From positions 1 through 64,000 of the forward strand of contig CAYYZY010000006.1 of NCBI GenBank assembly GCA_964475955.1: a stretch of DNA of 64,000 nt, given 5' to 3'. The position numbers and the translations under genes were made by a program. This document shows positions 1-8,816 of this stretch, piece by piece (positions within the stretch are counted from its first letter, which is position 1; each line of letters begins with the position of its first letter). The notes beneath the pieces were generated by a model. It saw nothing but the letters and a program-made list of their open reading frames with translations. It made no database searches and had not been told where the DNA came from. The stretch is from DATKZH01 sp964475955 (GTDB lineage Bacteria; Planctomycetota; Planctomycetia; Pirellulales; Thermoguttaceae).

Positions 1-26
1 CTCACCCCCTCACCCCCCGACCTGCC

Positions 27-710
27 ATGTGTGGACGTTTCACCCTCCGAGCCCCGGCGAGCGTCGTCGCGGAGCAGTTCTCGCTTTTCGACGCGCCCCC
101 GTTTACGCCCCGGTTCAACGTCGCCCCCACGCAGCCGGTGGCCGTGGTGCGGCACGCGCCCGCCGAAGCCGGCGGAGAGGGCGGGCGCGCGCTGGCCTGG
201 CTCCGCTGGGGGCTGGTTCCCAGTTGGGCCAAGGACATGGCGATCGGCAACCGCCTGATCAACGCCCGGGCGGAGACCGCGGCCGAGAAGCCGGCCTATC
301 GGGCGGCGCTGCGGCGGCGCCGCTGCCTAGTCGTGGCCGACGGCTTCTACGAGTGGCAGCGGACCGGCTCGCGCAAGCAGCCCCACTTCATCCACCTCCA
401 CGACGATCGCCCCTTCGCCTTCGCCGGGCTGTGGGAAACGTGGGAGGGTGGGGAAGAAGGGCCGCTCGAGTCGTGTACGCTTCTGACCACGGAGCCGAAC
501 TCGCTGGTCGCCCCGATCCACAACCGGATGCCGGTAATCCTCGCACCGGACGACTACGACCTGTGGCTCGACCCGGCGGTCCAGCGCCCGGCGGAGCTTG
601 CGCCGCTATTGTGCCCGTTCCCGACCGACCGGATGGACGCCTACCCGGTGACCACCTACGTCAACAGCCCCGCGCGCGACGACCCACGCTGCATCGAGCG
701 GGCGGCGTGA
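27..710 (+). CDS. SOS response-associated peptidase (SRAP/HMCES/YedK family), 227 aa
   Basis: SRAP proteins form a thiazolidine crosslink with abasic sites in single-stranded DNA through Cys2, shielding the lesion and later releasing it. The protein opens MCGRFTL, so Cys2 is exposed after Met removal, which fixes the start. Other family landmarks are present in order: the Asn/Glu-containing NRLINARAET segment, the GFYEW segment with the conserved Glu, and the PIHNRMP segment with the conserved His. Length matches the family (about 220-230 aa). The gene lies at the window edge, and its operon partners, if any, are outside. It converges on the HEAT-repeat gene, with 7 bp between the two stop codons. 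Cytoplasmic; no regulatory site was recognised. Confidence 0.93.
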   Translation: MCGRFTLRAPASVVAEQFSLFDAPPFTPRFNVAPTQPVAVVRHAPAEAGGEGGRALAWLRWGLVPSWAKDMAIGNRLINARAETAAEKPAYRAALRRRRCLVVADGFYEWQRTGSRKQPHFIHLHDDRPFAFAGLWETWEGGEEGPLESCTLLTTEPNSLVAPIHNRMPVILAPDDYDLWLDPAVQRPAELAPLLCPFPTDRMDAYPVTTYVNSPARDDPRCIERAA

Positions 711-717
711 GCGAGTT

Positions 718-1551
718 TCACCCCGCCGCCGCGGTGGCCGCGTCGCGGAGGTACTTCTCGTCGGGTTCGGTGCGGGTGTCGCATAGGTGCCGGGCGATTC
801 GTTGCGCCAGGTCTTTGCGCCCGGCGGTCTTGAGCTTTTCGGCCAACACGAGGCAGTGTTTGGCCGCCTGGATCCGCTCCCAGCCGGGCTCGGCGTCGGC
901 CGCCTTGAGGAGGGCGTCGACCGAGCCGGCGTCGCCCAGTCGGGCCAGGCCCCAGCCGGCCGCCAGCCGGACCTCGCGGTCGGGATCGCTCAGGGCCTTC
1001 TGGAGGGCGTCGACCGACTGCGCGTCGCCCACGGCGCCCAGCCCCTGGATGACGTTCAGCCGGCACTTGCCCCGTGCCTTGGGCACCGCCGCGCGGAACT
1101 GCTCGGCGGCCCCGTCGCCGATGGCCGTTAGCGCCATGGTGGCCGGTTCGACCAGCGCTTCGTCCAGAAGCAGCCCGCCCAGGGCGGCTGCGACCTCCGG
1201 GCCGCCGGCCCACTGGAGCTCCTGGCACAGGAATGCCTTGTTATCGTCCGAAAGCTCGTCCTCGAGCTGGGCGGCCAGGGTCTCGCACAACTCCCTTCGG
1301 GCCTGCTCGTCGCCCGAGGTGAGCACGTGGCCCACGACGCAGTGCAGGGCGTAATGCGGCTTGACGTTCTCCTCGCTGCCGGGCTCGCCGAGCATCGCGA
1401 TCAGTCCGGCGACCTGCTCGCGGCCCCCGGCGGCGATCTCGGCCACCGCCTGTTCGATCTCCTGCTTGTCGATGCCTGCGGTCAACATGCCCCGTTCGTC
1501 GGGATCGGGCAAGCGGTCGACCAGCGCCTTCAGTCTCTCGGATACTGTCAT
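718..1551 (-). CDS. HEAT-repeat protein, 277 aa
   Basis: The C-terminal two thirds consist of helical-pair repeats of HEAT/PBS-lyase type, for example a block reading LNVIQGLGAVGDAQSVDALQ followed by one with DREVRLAAGWGLARLGD. Such repeats usually form protein-binding scaffolds. No catalytic domain or signal peptide is visible, so a cytoplasmic location is likely. I chose the ATG at 1551 (MTVSERLKALVDRL) because upstream in-frame sequence is antisense to the neighbouring oxidoreductase and looks non-coding. It lies 59 bp downstream of the oxidoreductase on the same strand, so the two probably form an operon. The partner protein cannot be named. Confidence 0.75.
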   Translation of the reverse strand: MTVSERLKALVDRLPDPDERGMLTAGIDKQEIEQAVAEIAAGGREQVAGLIAMLGEPGSEENVKPHYALHCVVGHVLTSGDEQARRELCETLAAQLEDELSDDNKAFLCQELQWAGGPEVAAALGGLLLDEALVEPATMALTAIGDGAAEQFRAAVPKARGKCRLNVIQGLGAVGDAQSVDALQKALSDPDREVRLAAGWGLARLGDAGSVDALLKAADAEPGWERIQAAKHCLVLAEKLKTAGRKDLAQRIARHLCDTRTEPDEKYLRDAATAAAG

Positions 1552-1610
1552 GGTGAAGTCCTCGTGTTTTGCTGGTGGCGGTTGCTGCGTGGCTTGAGCG
1601 GCACGACGGC

Positions 1611-2858
1611 TTACAATCGCCACGGGGCGCGCATGGGTTGATAGGCCAGCCGGTTCGCTTCCTCGTCGCCGACGAACTCCTCCTTCACCGGGTCGTAGCG
1701 AAGCTTGCGCCCCGTGCGGATGGCCAGGTTGGCCAGGTGGCAGAGCGTGACCGTGCGATGCGCCGCCTCGGCGTGCCCGCCGGATCGCTGCCGGGTCTTC
1801 ACCGCCTCGGGGAAGCTGACCAGCGGCTCGGGGTCGGGCATCGCCTCGACCTTGGCCCGGTCTTTCTCGCTGAGGTCGTCGAGGCCGACGTCGCGGCTCT
1901 TCTTGCGGTCGTACGGCTTGCCCCACTCGCCGCTTTCCATGGCGAACGTGGTGCCGTCGGCGTAGCGCATCTCGACCCAGCCCCACATGGCGCACGCCTC
2001 GGGATGGGCCGGCGGGGCGTAGACTTCGATCTCCACCGGGCTCGTGGCGTCTTTGGCGTAGGTCCAGTTGACCGGGTCGAAATGGTGCTGCGCCATGTCG
2101 GTGAGGCCGCCGCCCTCGTAGTCCCAGTAGCCGCGGTGTGTCCCCCCAAAACGATGCGCCTGGTACGGGCGCAGCGGCGCGGGGCCGCAGTACAGGTCCC
2201 AATCGAGCCGCTCGGGCACGGGCTGCGTGCGGTAGGCCACCTTCCCGCTCCACCGGACCACTTTCAGGCCGCCTCGTTTGATGTGCACGACGGGGGAATC
2301 GTCGAGCAGGCCGCTGGCCATGATCTTGTGGGCCAGCACGCGGCGCCGGTCGCGGCTTGCCCCGAAGCGGCCGTACGTGCCGACCTGGAAGATGCGCCCG
2401 AAACGCCTTTCGGCCTCGACCACGGCGCGGCCCTCGGCGATGAACCGCGTCATGGGCTTTTCGCAGAGCACGTCCTTGCCGGCCTCCATGGCGGCGATGG
2501 AGATCAGGGCGTGCCAGCCGGGGTGCGTGGCGATGGCCACCACGTCGACGTCGCTCCGCTCCAACAGCCGGCGGAAGTCGGTGTAGGTGGCAATCTCTCC
2601 GGGGAACTTGTCGGCGACCCGCGCGGCGCGGGAACTGTCGGCGTCGCAGCAGGCGACCATGCGCGCATCCTCGCCCAGCCCCTTGAAGGTGCCCGGCCCA
2701 CGGCCGCCGCAGCCGATCAGGGCGGCCCCCAGTTGTTCGCTTGGAGGCGTCTTGCCCTGTCCCAACACATGGCGCGGCACCAGGGTCCAGGCCGCAACCC
2801 CGGCCGCCGAGCCTTCCAGAAAACGCCGACGGCTGACACCGACTTGGCGCTGTCGCAT
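1611..2858 (-). CDS. Tat-exported Gfo/Idh/MocA family oxidoreductase, 415 aa
   Basis: NAD(P)-dependent dehydrogenase of the type planctomycetes use on sugars and sugar derivatives; the substrate is unknown. The N-terminus has a twin-arginine signal (VSRRRFLEG followed by a hydrophobic Ala/Val stretch ending near VLGQG), implying folded export. The Rossmann dinucleotide loop GCGGRGPGT comes next, then the family CEKPM motif, and later GGLTDMAQHHFD, which carries the usual catalytic His region. The ATG at 2858 is preceded by a strong GGGAGGT ribosome site. The listed frame continues upstream, but that part does not look coding. First gene of a probable two-gene operon with the HEAT-repeat protein. 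Confidence 0.9.
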   Translation of the reverse strand: MRQRQVGVSRRRFLEGSAAGVAAWTLVPRHVLGQGKTPPSEQLGAALIGCGGRGPGTFKGLGEDARMVACCDADSSRAARVADKFPGEIATYTDFRRLLERSDVDVVAIATHPGWHALISIAAMEAGKDVLCEKPMTRFIAEGRAVVEAERRFGRIFQVGTYGRFGASRDRRRVLAHKIMASGLLDDSPVVHIKRGGLKVVRWSGKVAYRTQPVPERLDWDLYCGPAPLRPYQAHRFGGTHRGYWDYEGGGLTDMAQHHFDPVNWTYAKDATSPVEIEVYAPPAHPEACAMWGWVEMRYADGTTFAMESGEWGKPYDRKKSRDVGLDDLSEKDRAKVEAMPDPEPLVSFPEAVKTRQRSGGHAEAAHRTVTLCHLANLAIRTGRKLRYDPVKEEFVGDEEANRLAYQPMRAPWRL

Positions 2859-3094
2859 AAAAATACCTCCCTCGGGTTCTTCAGACCGTTCGACTCCCAT
2901 ACCGCGGATCGCAGACCGCGGGGACGACCCCACGGGCGCGATTCCGGGCAACGCCCAGCAGGATATCCCCGCCACGGCGCCCGTGCAACCTCCGCGATCC
3001 CGGACCGATCGCGATCCTGGACACGGCCGCGCCGGCTTGCGATACTCCGGTTTCCCGATCCGCCTCGTTGCTCGAACCGATGGAGTCTTCCCTG

Positions 3095-3427
3095 ATGACA
3101 CTGTCTGATTTGCTTGACCGACTACGGGCCCCTCTCGAAGTTCGCGGCGACTACGTGCTCGTCGTGGGGCCGGGGGCCGGCGCCGGAGATGGGCGGTCGG
3201 ATGATGCCTTCCATCCCGTCGTGTCCGCCTTTGCGGAGGACGACTCCGGGGAGTTGATCCTGGGCACGAGCGAATCGCCCCTGGCCGACGTCCGGGAAGC
3301 GGACCGATTGCGACTGAAGGATCTCGTGCAGCGCCTGGAAACGGAACGGGGCCAACGCGCCGCTTTCGAGGTCGAGGCCAGCAGTACACGCTCACGCTCC
3401 GCTGCAAGGGCGGGGACGGCGGATTGA
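3095..3427 (+). CDS. Small hypothetical protein, probably fused at its end to foreign sequence
   Basis: Not recognised. The frame reads MTLSDLLDRLRAPLEVRGDY followed by a Gly/Ala loop and acidic, charged helices (READRLRLKDLVQRLE). It looks like a genuine soluble protein up to about position 3340. The last 25 or so residues are Ser/Arg/Ala-rich and overlap, in another frame, the coding sequence of the truncated enzyme that follows. The start at 3095 is favoured over ATG 3080 or TTG 3068 because GGAG lies 9 bp upstream of it. It may be the 5' part of a gene whose 3' end was lost at a rearrangement joint near 3340-3380. Confidence 0.4.
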   Translation: MTLSDLLDRLRAPLEVRGDYVLVVGPGAGAGDGRSDDAFHPVVSAFAEDDSGELILGTSESPLADVREADRLRLKDLVQRLETERGQRAAFEVEASSTRSRSAARAGTAD

Positions 3428-4386
3428 TCGGCGCGCTCATCGTGCACGGCGAGACGCGGCCCGTGCGCGAAATGCCGATCCTCTGGCGGGCCGAGCCGTC
3501 GGCCGAGTACGAGGAGTACGTGCGGTCGTTCGTCGCCCCCAACCCGGTTGCGCGGCTCTACATCTACAACGTGGCCAAGACCGAGGGCACGGTCTGCTAC
3601 GACCACGTGTCGCTCCGCAAAGGGCCGCCCGACCGCGCGATCATCACCCAGCTCCACCTGAGCGAGATCGACCGTCCCGTTTCGCCGCCGGTCGAGCATC
3701 GGCACATCGACTGGGCGTCGCCGTTGGCCGGGGGGCCAGTGAAGACCTTTGCCACGATCCGCAACTTCCGCTGCATGCGTCAGTTCGTCGAGTTGGAGCA
3801 GCGGCTCGACCTCGATTGCGACGTCGTCCACACCGGCTACCACGGCGACGAGGCCGTCTCGGTGACCGGCCGCCGCGCCATGCAGCGCATCAAGGGCGGC
3901 ATCACGGTGCACGCGTTCATCCGCGACCACCGGCGCTGCGAAGATACCGATCGCGTGCGATTCGACTTCGACCGGCCGTCACACCTGTACGACGTGCGCG
4001 CCCAACGGTACCTGGGCAGCGTGTCGACGGTGGAAACGACGCTCCCCCCCGGCGATACGGCGCTGTACGCGTGCCTCCCCTACCGCGTCGAGTCGCTGGT
4101 CGTCACCGCGCCGCGCGCCGCCCGGCCCGGCGACGAGTTACCCATCCGGGCGCAGATCGAGGCCGACACGGCGACGCCCGGCGATCACGTGTTCCACGTG
4201 GAGCTAGTCGGGCCCGACGGCAAGCGCCGGTGGCATTACGCGCGCAACGAGTTGGCCCCGGCGGGCAAGCTCTCGTTCGCCGTGCCGCTGGCGCTCGACG
4301 AGTCGCCGGGCGAATGGACCGTGCGCGTGCGCGATGTACTCAACGGCGCCGCCGGCGCGGCAAAGGTTTCGGTCGCGGCCCCGTAA
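3370..4386 (+). pseudogene. 5'-truncated secreted enzyme remnant (C-terminal part, about 335 aa)
   Basis: The reading frame with good coding character begins before any plausible start: from about 3373 it reads GQQYTLTLRCKGGDGGLIG and continues in frame to the stop at 4386. The only nearby start is TTG 3424, inside a beta-strand-like segment, so the N-terminal part of a larger protein appears missing. The C-terminal portion is an Ig-like beta-sandwich (PRAARPGDELPIRAQIEAD to WTVRVRDVLNGA), as found at the ends of large planctomycete carbohydrate-active or secreted enzymes. The upstream portion (ARLYIYNVAKTEG, HRHIDWASPLAGGP) is not assignable to a catalytic family by eye. The stop is directly abutted by the 94-bp dispersed repeat. 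Confidence 0.55.
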
Positions 4387-4480
4387 CGTGGGGCACGTTT
4401 CCAACGTGCCCACGACCCAATGGCACGTTGGAAACGTGCCCCACAACATGCGCGCACCAGGCGCGCATCATCACGGTCAA
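4387..4480. repeat. 94-bp dispersed repeat with inverted-repeat core, copy 1
   Basis: Contains GGGGCACGTTTCCAACGTGC and its near-complement about 15 bp later, so the core can fold into a long hairpin. The whole 94 bp matches the reverse complement of 45974-46067 at 88 of 94 positions (aligned by eye). It begins at the base after the stop codon of the truncated enzyme. Confidence 0.9.
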
Positions 4481-4611
4481 CGACCCTAAGCGGCGCGCGA
4501 AGGAGGCCTTGCGGTTCCCGTGACCGGCCCACGCCGTTCCGGCTGCTGCGAACATCGAGAACGAATTCCGGGCTAGGCTTCGTCGGAAAAGCCCACATAA
4601 GATAATCCGGG

Positions 4612-7452
4612 CTAGCGCCAACGGCCCGCGCGGCGATGCGGGGCGTCGTGGCGCACTCGTGTGCCCGGGCGGCGCGCGTGGTGCGGCGGCGGGACCTGGG
4701 CGGCGGGCGAAGGCTCGACTTCGGGCTCGTCCTTGGGCTCGCCCGCAGGGGGCGAAGGCTCCGGCGGCCTCTTCTTGCGGTGAGGGCCGAACACCCGGCC
4801 GAGCGGGCCGGTGAGCAGGGCCGGCAGGAAGACGAGGTCGCCCACCAGCGCCACGGCCAGCAGCGTGAGCATCAGCGTGCCGAACCGCTGCGTAGGGGTG
4901 AACGTACTGAATGCGAATGCAGCCAGGCCGAGGCCGCCGATCAGCGTCGTCTGGCTCATCGCCGTGCCGCATCGCTCGTAGGCGTTCATGGCCGCTCCCT
5001 TGCGGTCGAGCCCCTCGTCCAGCCCGCGGCGGAACCAGGTCAGGTAGTGCATCGTGTCGTCGACGGCCACGCCCAGGGCGACGCTGGCCGTCATCATCGT
5101 GCCCGCGTCGACCAGGATCCCCGACCAGCCCATGAACCCGAAAATCACCACCACCGGAAACACGTTGGGGATCATCGACACCAGCCCGGCGCGGAAGCTC
5201 CGCAGCACGAACATCATCACGATCGCGATCAACACGAAGGCCGTCGCCAGGCTGTTGTAGAGCCCCTTCATCAGCTCGTGCTGCGTCTGATACACGAGCG
5301 GCACCACGCCGGTGTAGACGGCCGAAATCCCCTCGCCGGTGCCGGCCGACGGGTGCTCGCGCACGCGGGCGAGCACGGGCTCGACCACCCCCTTCAGCTC
5401 GTCGACGAATACGGCGTAGTCGAGGTCCGACAGGGCGTCGACCCGCGCCGTCACGCGCCAAAGCTCCTCGCCGTGCTTCGACTCCCACCTGCGGATCGCG
5501 GCTTCCACCTCGTCGGCCTGCTCGCGGCCGATCCCGCCCAGTGCGGCCAGCCGTTCGGCGATCGGCTCGTGGTCGGCGTACTGCTCGATCCGCTCAATCG
5601 TGTCGAGCCGGCGGGCGCGGAGGCGGTCGGCCACCGGGCCGGGGATGCCAAGCTGATCGAGCGTCGCCTCGGCGTCGACGGTCAGGTAGTCGCGGAACTG
5701 GTGGCGGTTCTCTTCCAGGCGCGTATTGAGCACGTGATCGAACTCGCGGCGGGGATCCACTCCCATGAGCCTCTCCAGCCCCGAGGCCTTTCGCCGGGGC
5801 GGGCGGAGTTCGGGAGCAAACGTGGCGGCCGAGAGCGCGCCGCCCACCGCGTCGAGCTTCTCTTCGATCGTCCGCTCCACCAGGTTGGCCACCCGCATCC
5901 GGTCGAGCATGTTCAGGTCGCACTTTTCGTTGTCGACCTTGACGACCACCTCCATGGGCACGAGCGGGCCGAGGTTGTCTTCGAGCCACTGGTAGTGATG
6001 GATGATCTCCGCGTCGGCCGAGAACATCTTCATCAGCTTCACGGAGGTCTTGATCTGGTGGAGCCCGAAGAAGAAGAACACCATCAACACCGCGCAGCCG
6101 AGCGACACGGCCACGTTGTGGCGGACGATCACGCCGCCGGCCTTGCGCCACCAGCGGACGAACACGGTCTCGGTCGCCTCGGTGTCGCCCCGCCCGCCGT
6201 GCTCCTCGGCGTACTTGCGCGAGGGGAAGTAGCTCAACAGCGTGGGCAGGAACAGGAAAAGGAGGGCCAGCGTGGCCAACACGCCCGCGGCCGAATAGAG
6301 CCCGAACTTGCTGATCGGGATCACGTGGCTGCGGAACAGGGAGCCCAGGCCGATGGCCGTGGTCACGGCGGCCATGGTGCAGGGGAGCCATCCGTGGGCC
6401 AGGCCGCGCTCGGGGGCCAGCTCCAGGCCGCTCTCGCGGATGGCGTCGTGGTAGTAGTTGATGATGTGGACCGCGCCGGAGATGGCCAGCACGTAGACGA
6501 GCGTGGGCATGGAGAGCATCACGGCGTCGACGGTGCCCCACGTCCAGTCGGCTTCGACCCACCCCAGGCTGCGCGCCACGAACGAGGTCCAGAAGACGGT
6601 CGCCAATCCCACCCCGGCGGCCAACAGCGCGATCCAGATCACCATCGCCGTGAGCCGCCAACTGCGGAAGCAGGCCGTCGAGATGCCGATCCCGATCAGA
6701 AGCGACAGGCCGGCCAGACGGAAGAGCGTGCGCTCGCCTTCGACGTCGATCGCCACGTTATCGACCGGCGACCCGCCCATCCGGATCCCCTCGCCCGGCG
6801 GCTCCCGCCCAAAAACCATCTCCCGCACGATCGAAGTGAACGAACCGGCCACCTTGACCAGCGGATTGCGGTGGTCCACCTCCAGCTCGGGCTCGATGTT
6901 GCACTCCCGGGCGTACTCGCGGATCTTCTCCAGCATGGGGCGGAGGTTCTTGCCCTTCGCCTCCTCGGTCAACGTGACCACGAGGCACGTCTTGTCGAAA
7001 TCGGGGCCGATCAACGTGCCCTCGAGCCGCTTGAGGACCTCCTCCCGGGTGAGGCTCGGGTAGCGCTCCTGGAGCTGCTCCACCAGCCGCGCGCCGGTGA
7101 GCACTTTCTTGAAGTAGCGGGGCTCGTCGGAGGAGGCCCCGGGAGCGTCGGCCGCCGTCTCCGCGGGCGATTGCTCGGGGACCAGCTTCCGGGCGAGGAG
7201 TTCCAGGCGAGGGTCGTCCTCGGCGCTAAGCTTGCAACCCTCCCAACTGCACACCACGAACTGCTCGTAGGGGAAGTGCTCCTGGAACCAGCGATGCTCG
7301 GCAGTCTGGGGAAAATGGGCGGGAAGCCAGTCCCGGATGTCGTTGCGGTTGCTTTGTAGGGCCAGTCGGGTGCCGCGCAGGATGAAGGGCCCCAGAAAGA
7401 CGACCGCCAGGAGGATGGTGAAGCGCCAGCGGAGAAAGAAGGATCGACTCAT
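4612..7452 (-). CDS. RND/MMPL-family exporter with sterol-sensing-like domain, 946 aa
   Basis: Inner-membrane RND transporter of the MMPL/hopanoid-exporter type, driven by proton motive force; the substrate is probably a lipid, which is inference. One N-terminal helix (residues about 9-28) is followed by a large extracytoplasmic domain, then a bundle of five hydrophobic helices (from LAGLSLLIGIGISTACF to LALLFLFLPTLLSYF), a second extracytoplasmic domain, and a second bundle (LATAFVLIAIVMMFVLRSF onward). An Asp pair in GVAVDDTMHYL sits in the second bundle, where RND proteins place the proton relay. The C-terminus is a Pro/Glu/Arg-rich cytoplasmic tail (about 60 aa). No adaptor or outer-membrane gene is adjacent. 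Confidence 0.85.
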   Translation of the reverse strand: MSRSFFLRWRFTILLAVVFLGPFILRGTRLALQSNRNDIRDWLPAHFPQTAEHRWFQEHFPYEQFVVCSWEGCKLSAEDDPRLELLARKLVPEQSPAETAADAPGASSDEPRYFKKVLTGARLVEQLQERYPSLTREEVLKRLEGTLIGPDFDKTCLVVTLTEEAKGKNLRPMLEKIREYARECNIEPELEVDHRNPLVKVAGSFTSIVREMVFGREPPGEGIRMGGSPVDNVAIDVEGERTLFRLAGLSLLIGIGISTACFRSWRLTAMVIWIALLAAGVGLATVFWTSFVARSLGWVEADWTWGTVDAVMLSMPTLVYVLAISGAVHIINYYHDAIRESGLELAPERGLAHGWLPCTMAAVTTAIGLGSLFRSHVIPISKFGLYSAAGVLATLALLFLFLPTLLSYFPSRKYAEEHGGRGDTEATETVFVRWWRKAGGVIVRHNVAVSLGCAVLMVFFFFGLHQIKTSVKLMKMFSADAEIIHHYQWLEDNLGPLVPMEVVVKVDNEKCDLNMLDRMRVANLVERTIEEKLDAVGGALSAATFAPELRPPRRKASGLERLMGVDPRREFDHVLNTRLEENRHQFRDYLTVDAEATLDQLGIPGPVADRLRARRLDTIERIEQYADHEPIAERLAALGGIGREQADEVEAAIRRWESKHGEELWRVTARVDALSDLDYAVFVDELKGVVEPVLARVREHPSAGTGEGISAVYTGVVPLVYQTQHELMKGLYNSLATAFVLIAIVMMFVLRSFRAGLVSMIPNVFPVVVIFGFMGWSGILVDAGTMMTASVALGVAVDDTMHYLTWFRRGLDEGLDRKGAAMNAYERCGTAMSQTTLIGGLGLAAFAFSTFTPTQRFGTLMLTLLAVALVGDLVFLPALLTGPLGRVFGPHRKKRPPEPSPPAGEPKDEPEVEPSPAAQVPPPHHARRPGTRVRHDAPHRRAGRWR

Positions 7453-7983
7453 ACGGCGATCGACAGACCTCGCAAGGTTGGTTCCGGCCGACGCGGCGAC
7501 GCGTGGTCGAGGTAAAGGTCCCGCCCGGGCTTCGGCCCTTGGGGGGGATAGGTTGTCCTCGTTCGGTGGACTTCCCGGCCTCTCCGGCGTCGGTCGCCAG
7601 CGCCTTGGCAGTGTCCGGAACCCCCCGAATCCCTTCCAAGCTACCCGCGAAGGAGGACTCGCTCCCGGCGGCTGTGCAGCGGAGGATGTGCTTGCACCGG
7701 ACTCAGGCTGGCTGTCCCCCTCTTCGGTTAGTCTTTCAGTCTAACCGGGCCGCTCCCGTTCGTCTACGGCTGGTCGCTGGGCGGGGGTCAGCCCCCCCTC
7801 GAATTTCGGGAACGCGCCCGCACCCCCGTGCAACGAGCCGTGTCACTAAGAGAATCGTCACGAGCGAAAACCGGGCCCCATTCATTTGTCGAAGAACGTG
7901 GCCCGCTTGACGGGTAACCCCGTGCCGGCGGGGGGCTCATCCCAAGCGCACGGACGAGCCGGCACCTCCAACCGCGGCAGCCG
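7453..7983. other. Spacer, 531 bp, no gene recognised
   Basis: Lies between the start of the MMPL exporter and the 3' end of the thioredoxin-like lipoprotein, both on the minus strand. It probably holds the exporter's promoter and leader. Frames that stay open here have no recognisable protein character. No tRNA, repeat family or clear -35/-10 pair was found. Confidence 0.5.
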
Positions 7984-8502
7984 TCACCGCAGCCTGGTCT
8001 GCCGGGCGTGCTCCACGCGGCTGGCTGTGGCCTGAAGCGCCGCCTGCATTTGGAGAGCGAGTTGATGGGCCGGCGTCCTGCCCATCACCCGGTTAAGGGG
8101 GACGCCTTCCGGCGACATGAACTGAACCGTCGGGTACGCACGAACGCGGAACTCGCGGCAGATCTCCGGCTCCGTCTCGGCTTCGACCAGAATGCAGACG
8201 AATCGCCGAGAAAGCTCCACCACCTGCGGGTCTTCCGATGCCTCGGCAATCATCTGCTCGCAGTAGTTGCACCCCGGCGCGGTGAACAGCACGAACATCG
8301 GTCGCCCGGCCTCTCGGGCCTCCTCGTACCCCCGAAGGTAGCCCCGGACGAACTGAAGGCCCTGAGCGGCCCGGGCTTCTTCTGCCGAGGGAGGGTCGGG
8401 CTGGCCGGCCCGGCTGTCGGCCGGCGACCAGGCGTCGCAGCCAGCCGTCAGCCCTAGCCCCACCAACAGGGCAAATGCGACCACCCAATGTGGGTTGAGC
8501 AT
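7984..8502 (-). CDS. Thioredoxin-fold lipoprotein with CxxC motif, 172 aa
   Basis: Predicted periplasmic or envelope thiol-disulfide protein. The start at 8502 gives a lipoprotein signal peptide: MLNPHWVVAFALLVGLGLTAGC, with lipobox LTAG-Cys22. The mature part contains the thioredoxin strand MFVLFTAPGCNYCEQM, where CNYC is the redox pair, and later the cis-Pro region VRAYPTVQFM. Its length fits a single thioredoxin-like domain (DUF255/thioredoxin_7 type). It diverges from flhA, with 314 bp between them. It could supply electrons or remove disulfides in envelope proteins; no partner gene is adjacent. Confidence 0.85.
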   Translation of the reverse strand: MLNPHWVVAFALLVGLGLTAGCDAWSPADSRAGQPDPPSAEEARAAQGLQFVRGYLRGYEEAREAGRPMFVLFTAPGCNYCEQMIAEASEDPQVVELSRRFVCILVEAETEPEICREFRVRAYPTVQFMSPEGVPLNRVMGRTPAHQLALQMQAALQATASRVEHARQTRLR

Positions 8503-8816
8503 GGCCGTACGTTCCAAGGGGACTTCCAAGTGCGGGAATGGGGGCGGGAGCCGTGCCCCCGAGAGAGGCATTCGCGCCGACTCGCCTGGAAGTGATATCG
8601 CCTTTGTGGAGCTCCGAACTTGAAAGGCGAGCCCAATGCGTACACGCTGGCACGGCGGGCAGTCGACGCCGCGGGGGCCGTCCGAACACCTCCACGTGGG
8701 GGCGGGCCACGGCAAACCGACCTGGACATTCCCGAACGATTTGGATACTTTCCCCCCTCTTCGCTTCTACCGAGCACCCATCGCGACCCGTCACCACGGG
8801 ACGTCCGGAGACACGG
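8503..8816. other. Divergent intergenic region, thioredoxin lipoprotein / flhA
   Basis: A 314-bp spacer that must carry both divergent promoters. A GGAG ribosome site precedes the flhA ATG. No sigma-28-like or sigma-54-like box could be identified with confidence. Frames open across it (extensions of flhA) lack coding character. Confidence 0.5.

Noticed and set aside
4636..7359. Plus-strand open frame of 907 codons opposite the MMPL exporter
   Set aside because: Composition (His, Arg, Gln, Glu-rich) and lack of domains show it is antisense to a gene with clear RND helices.
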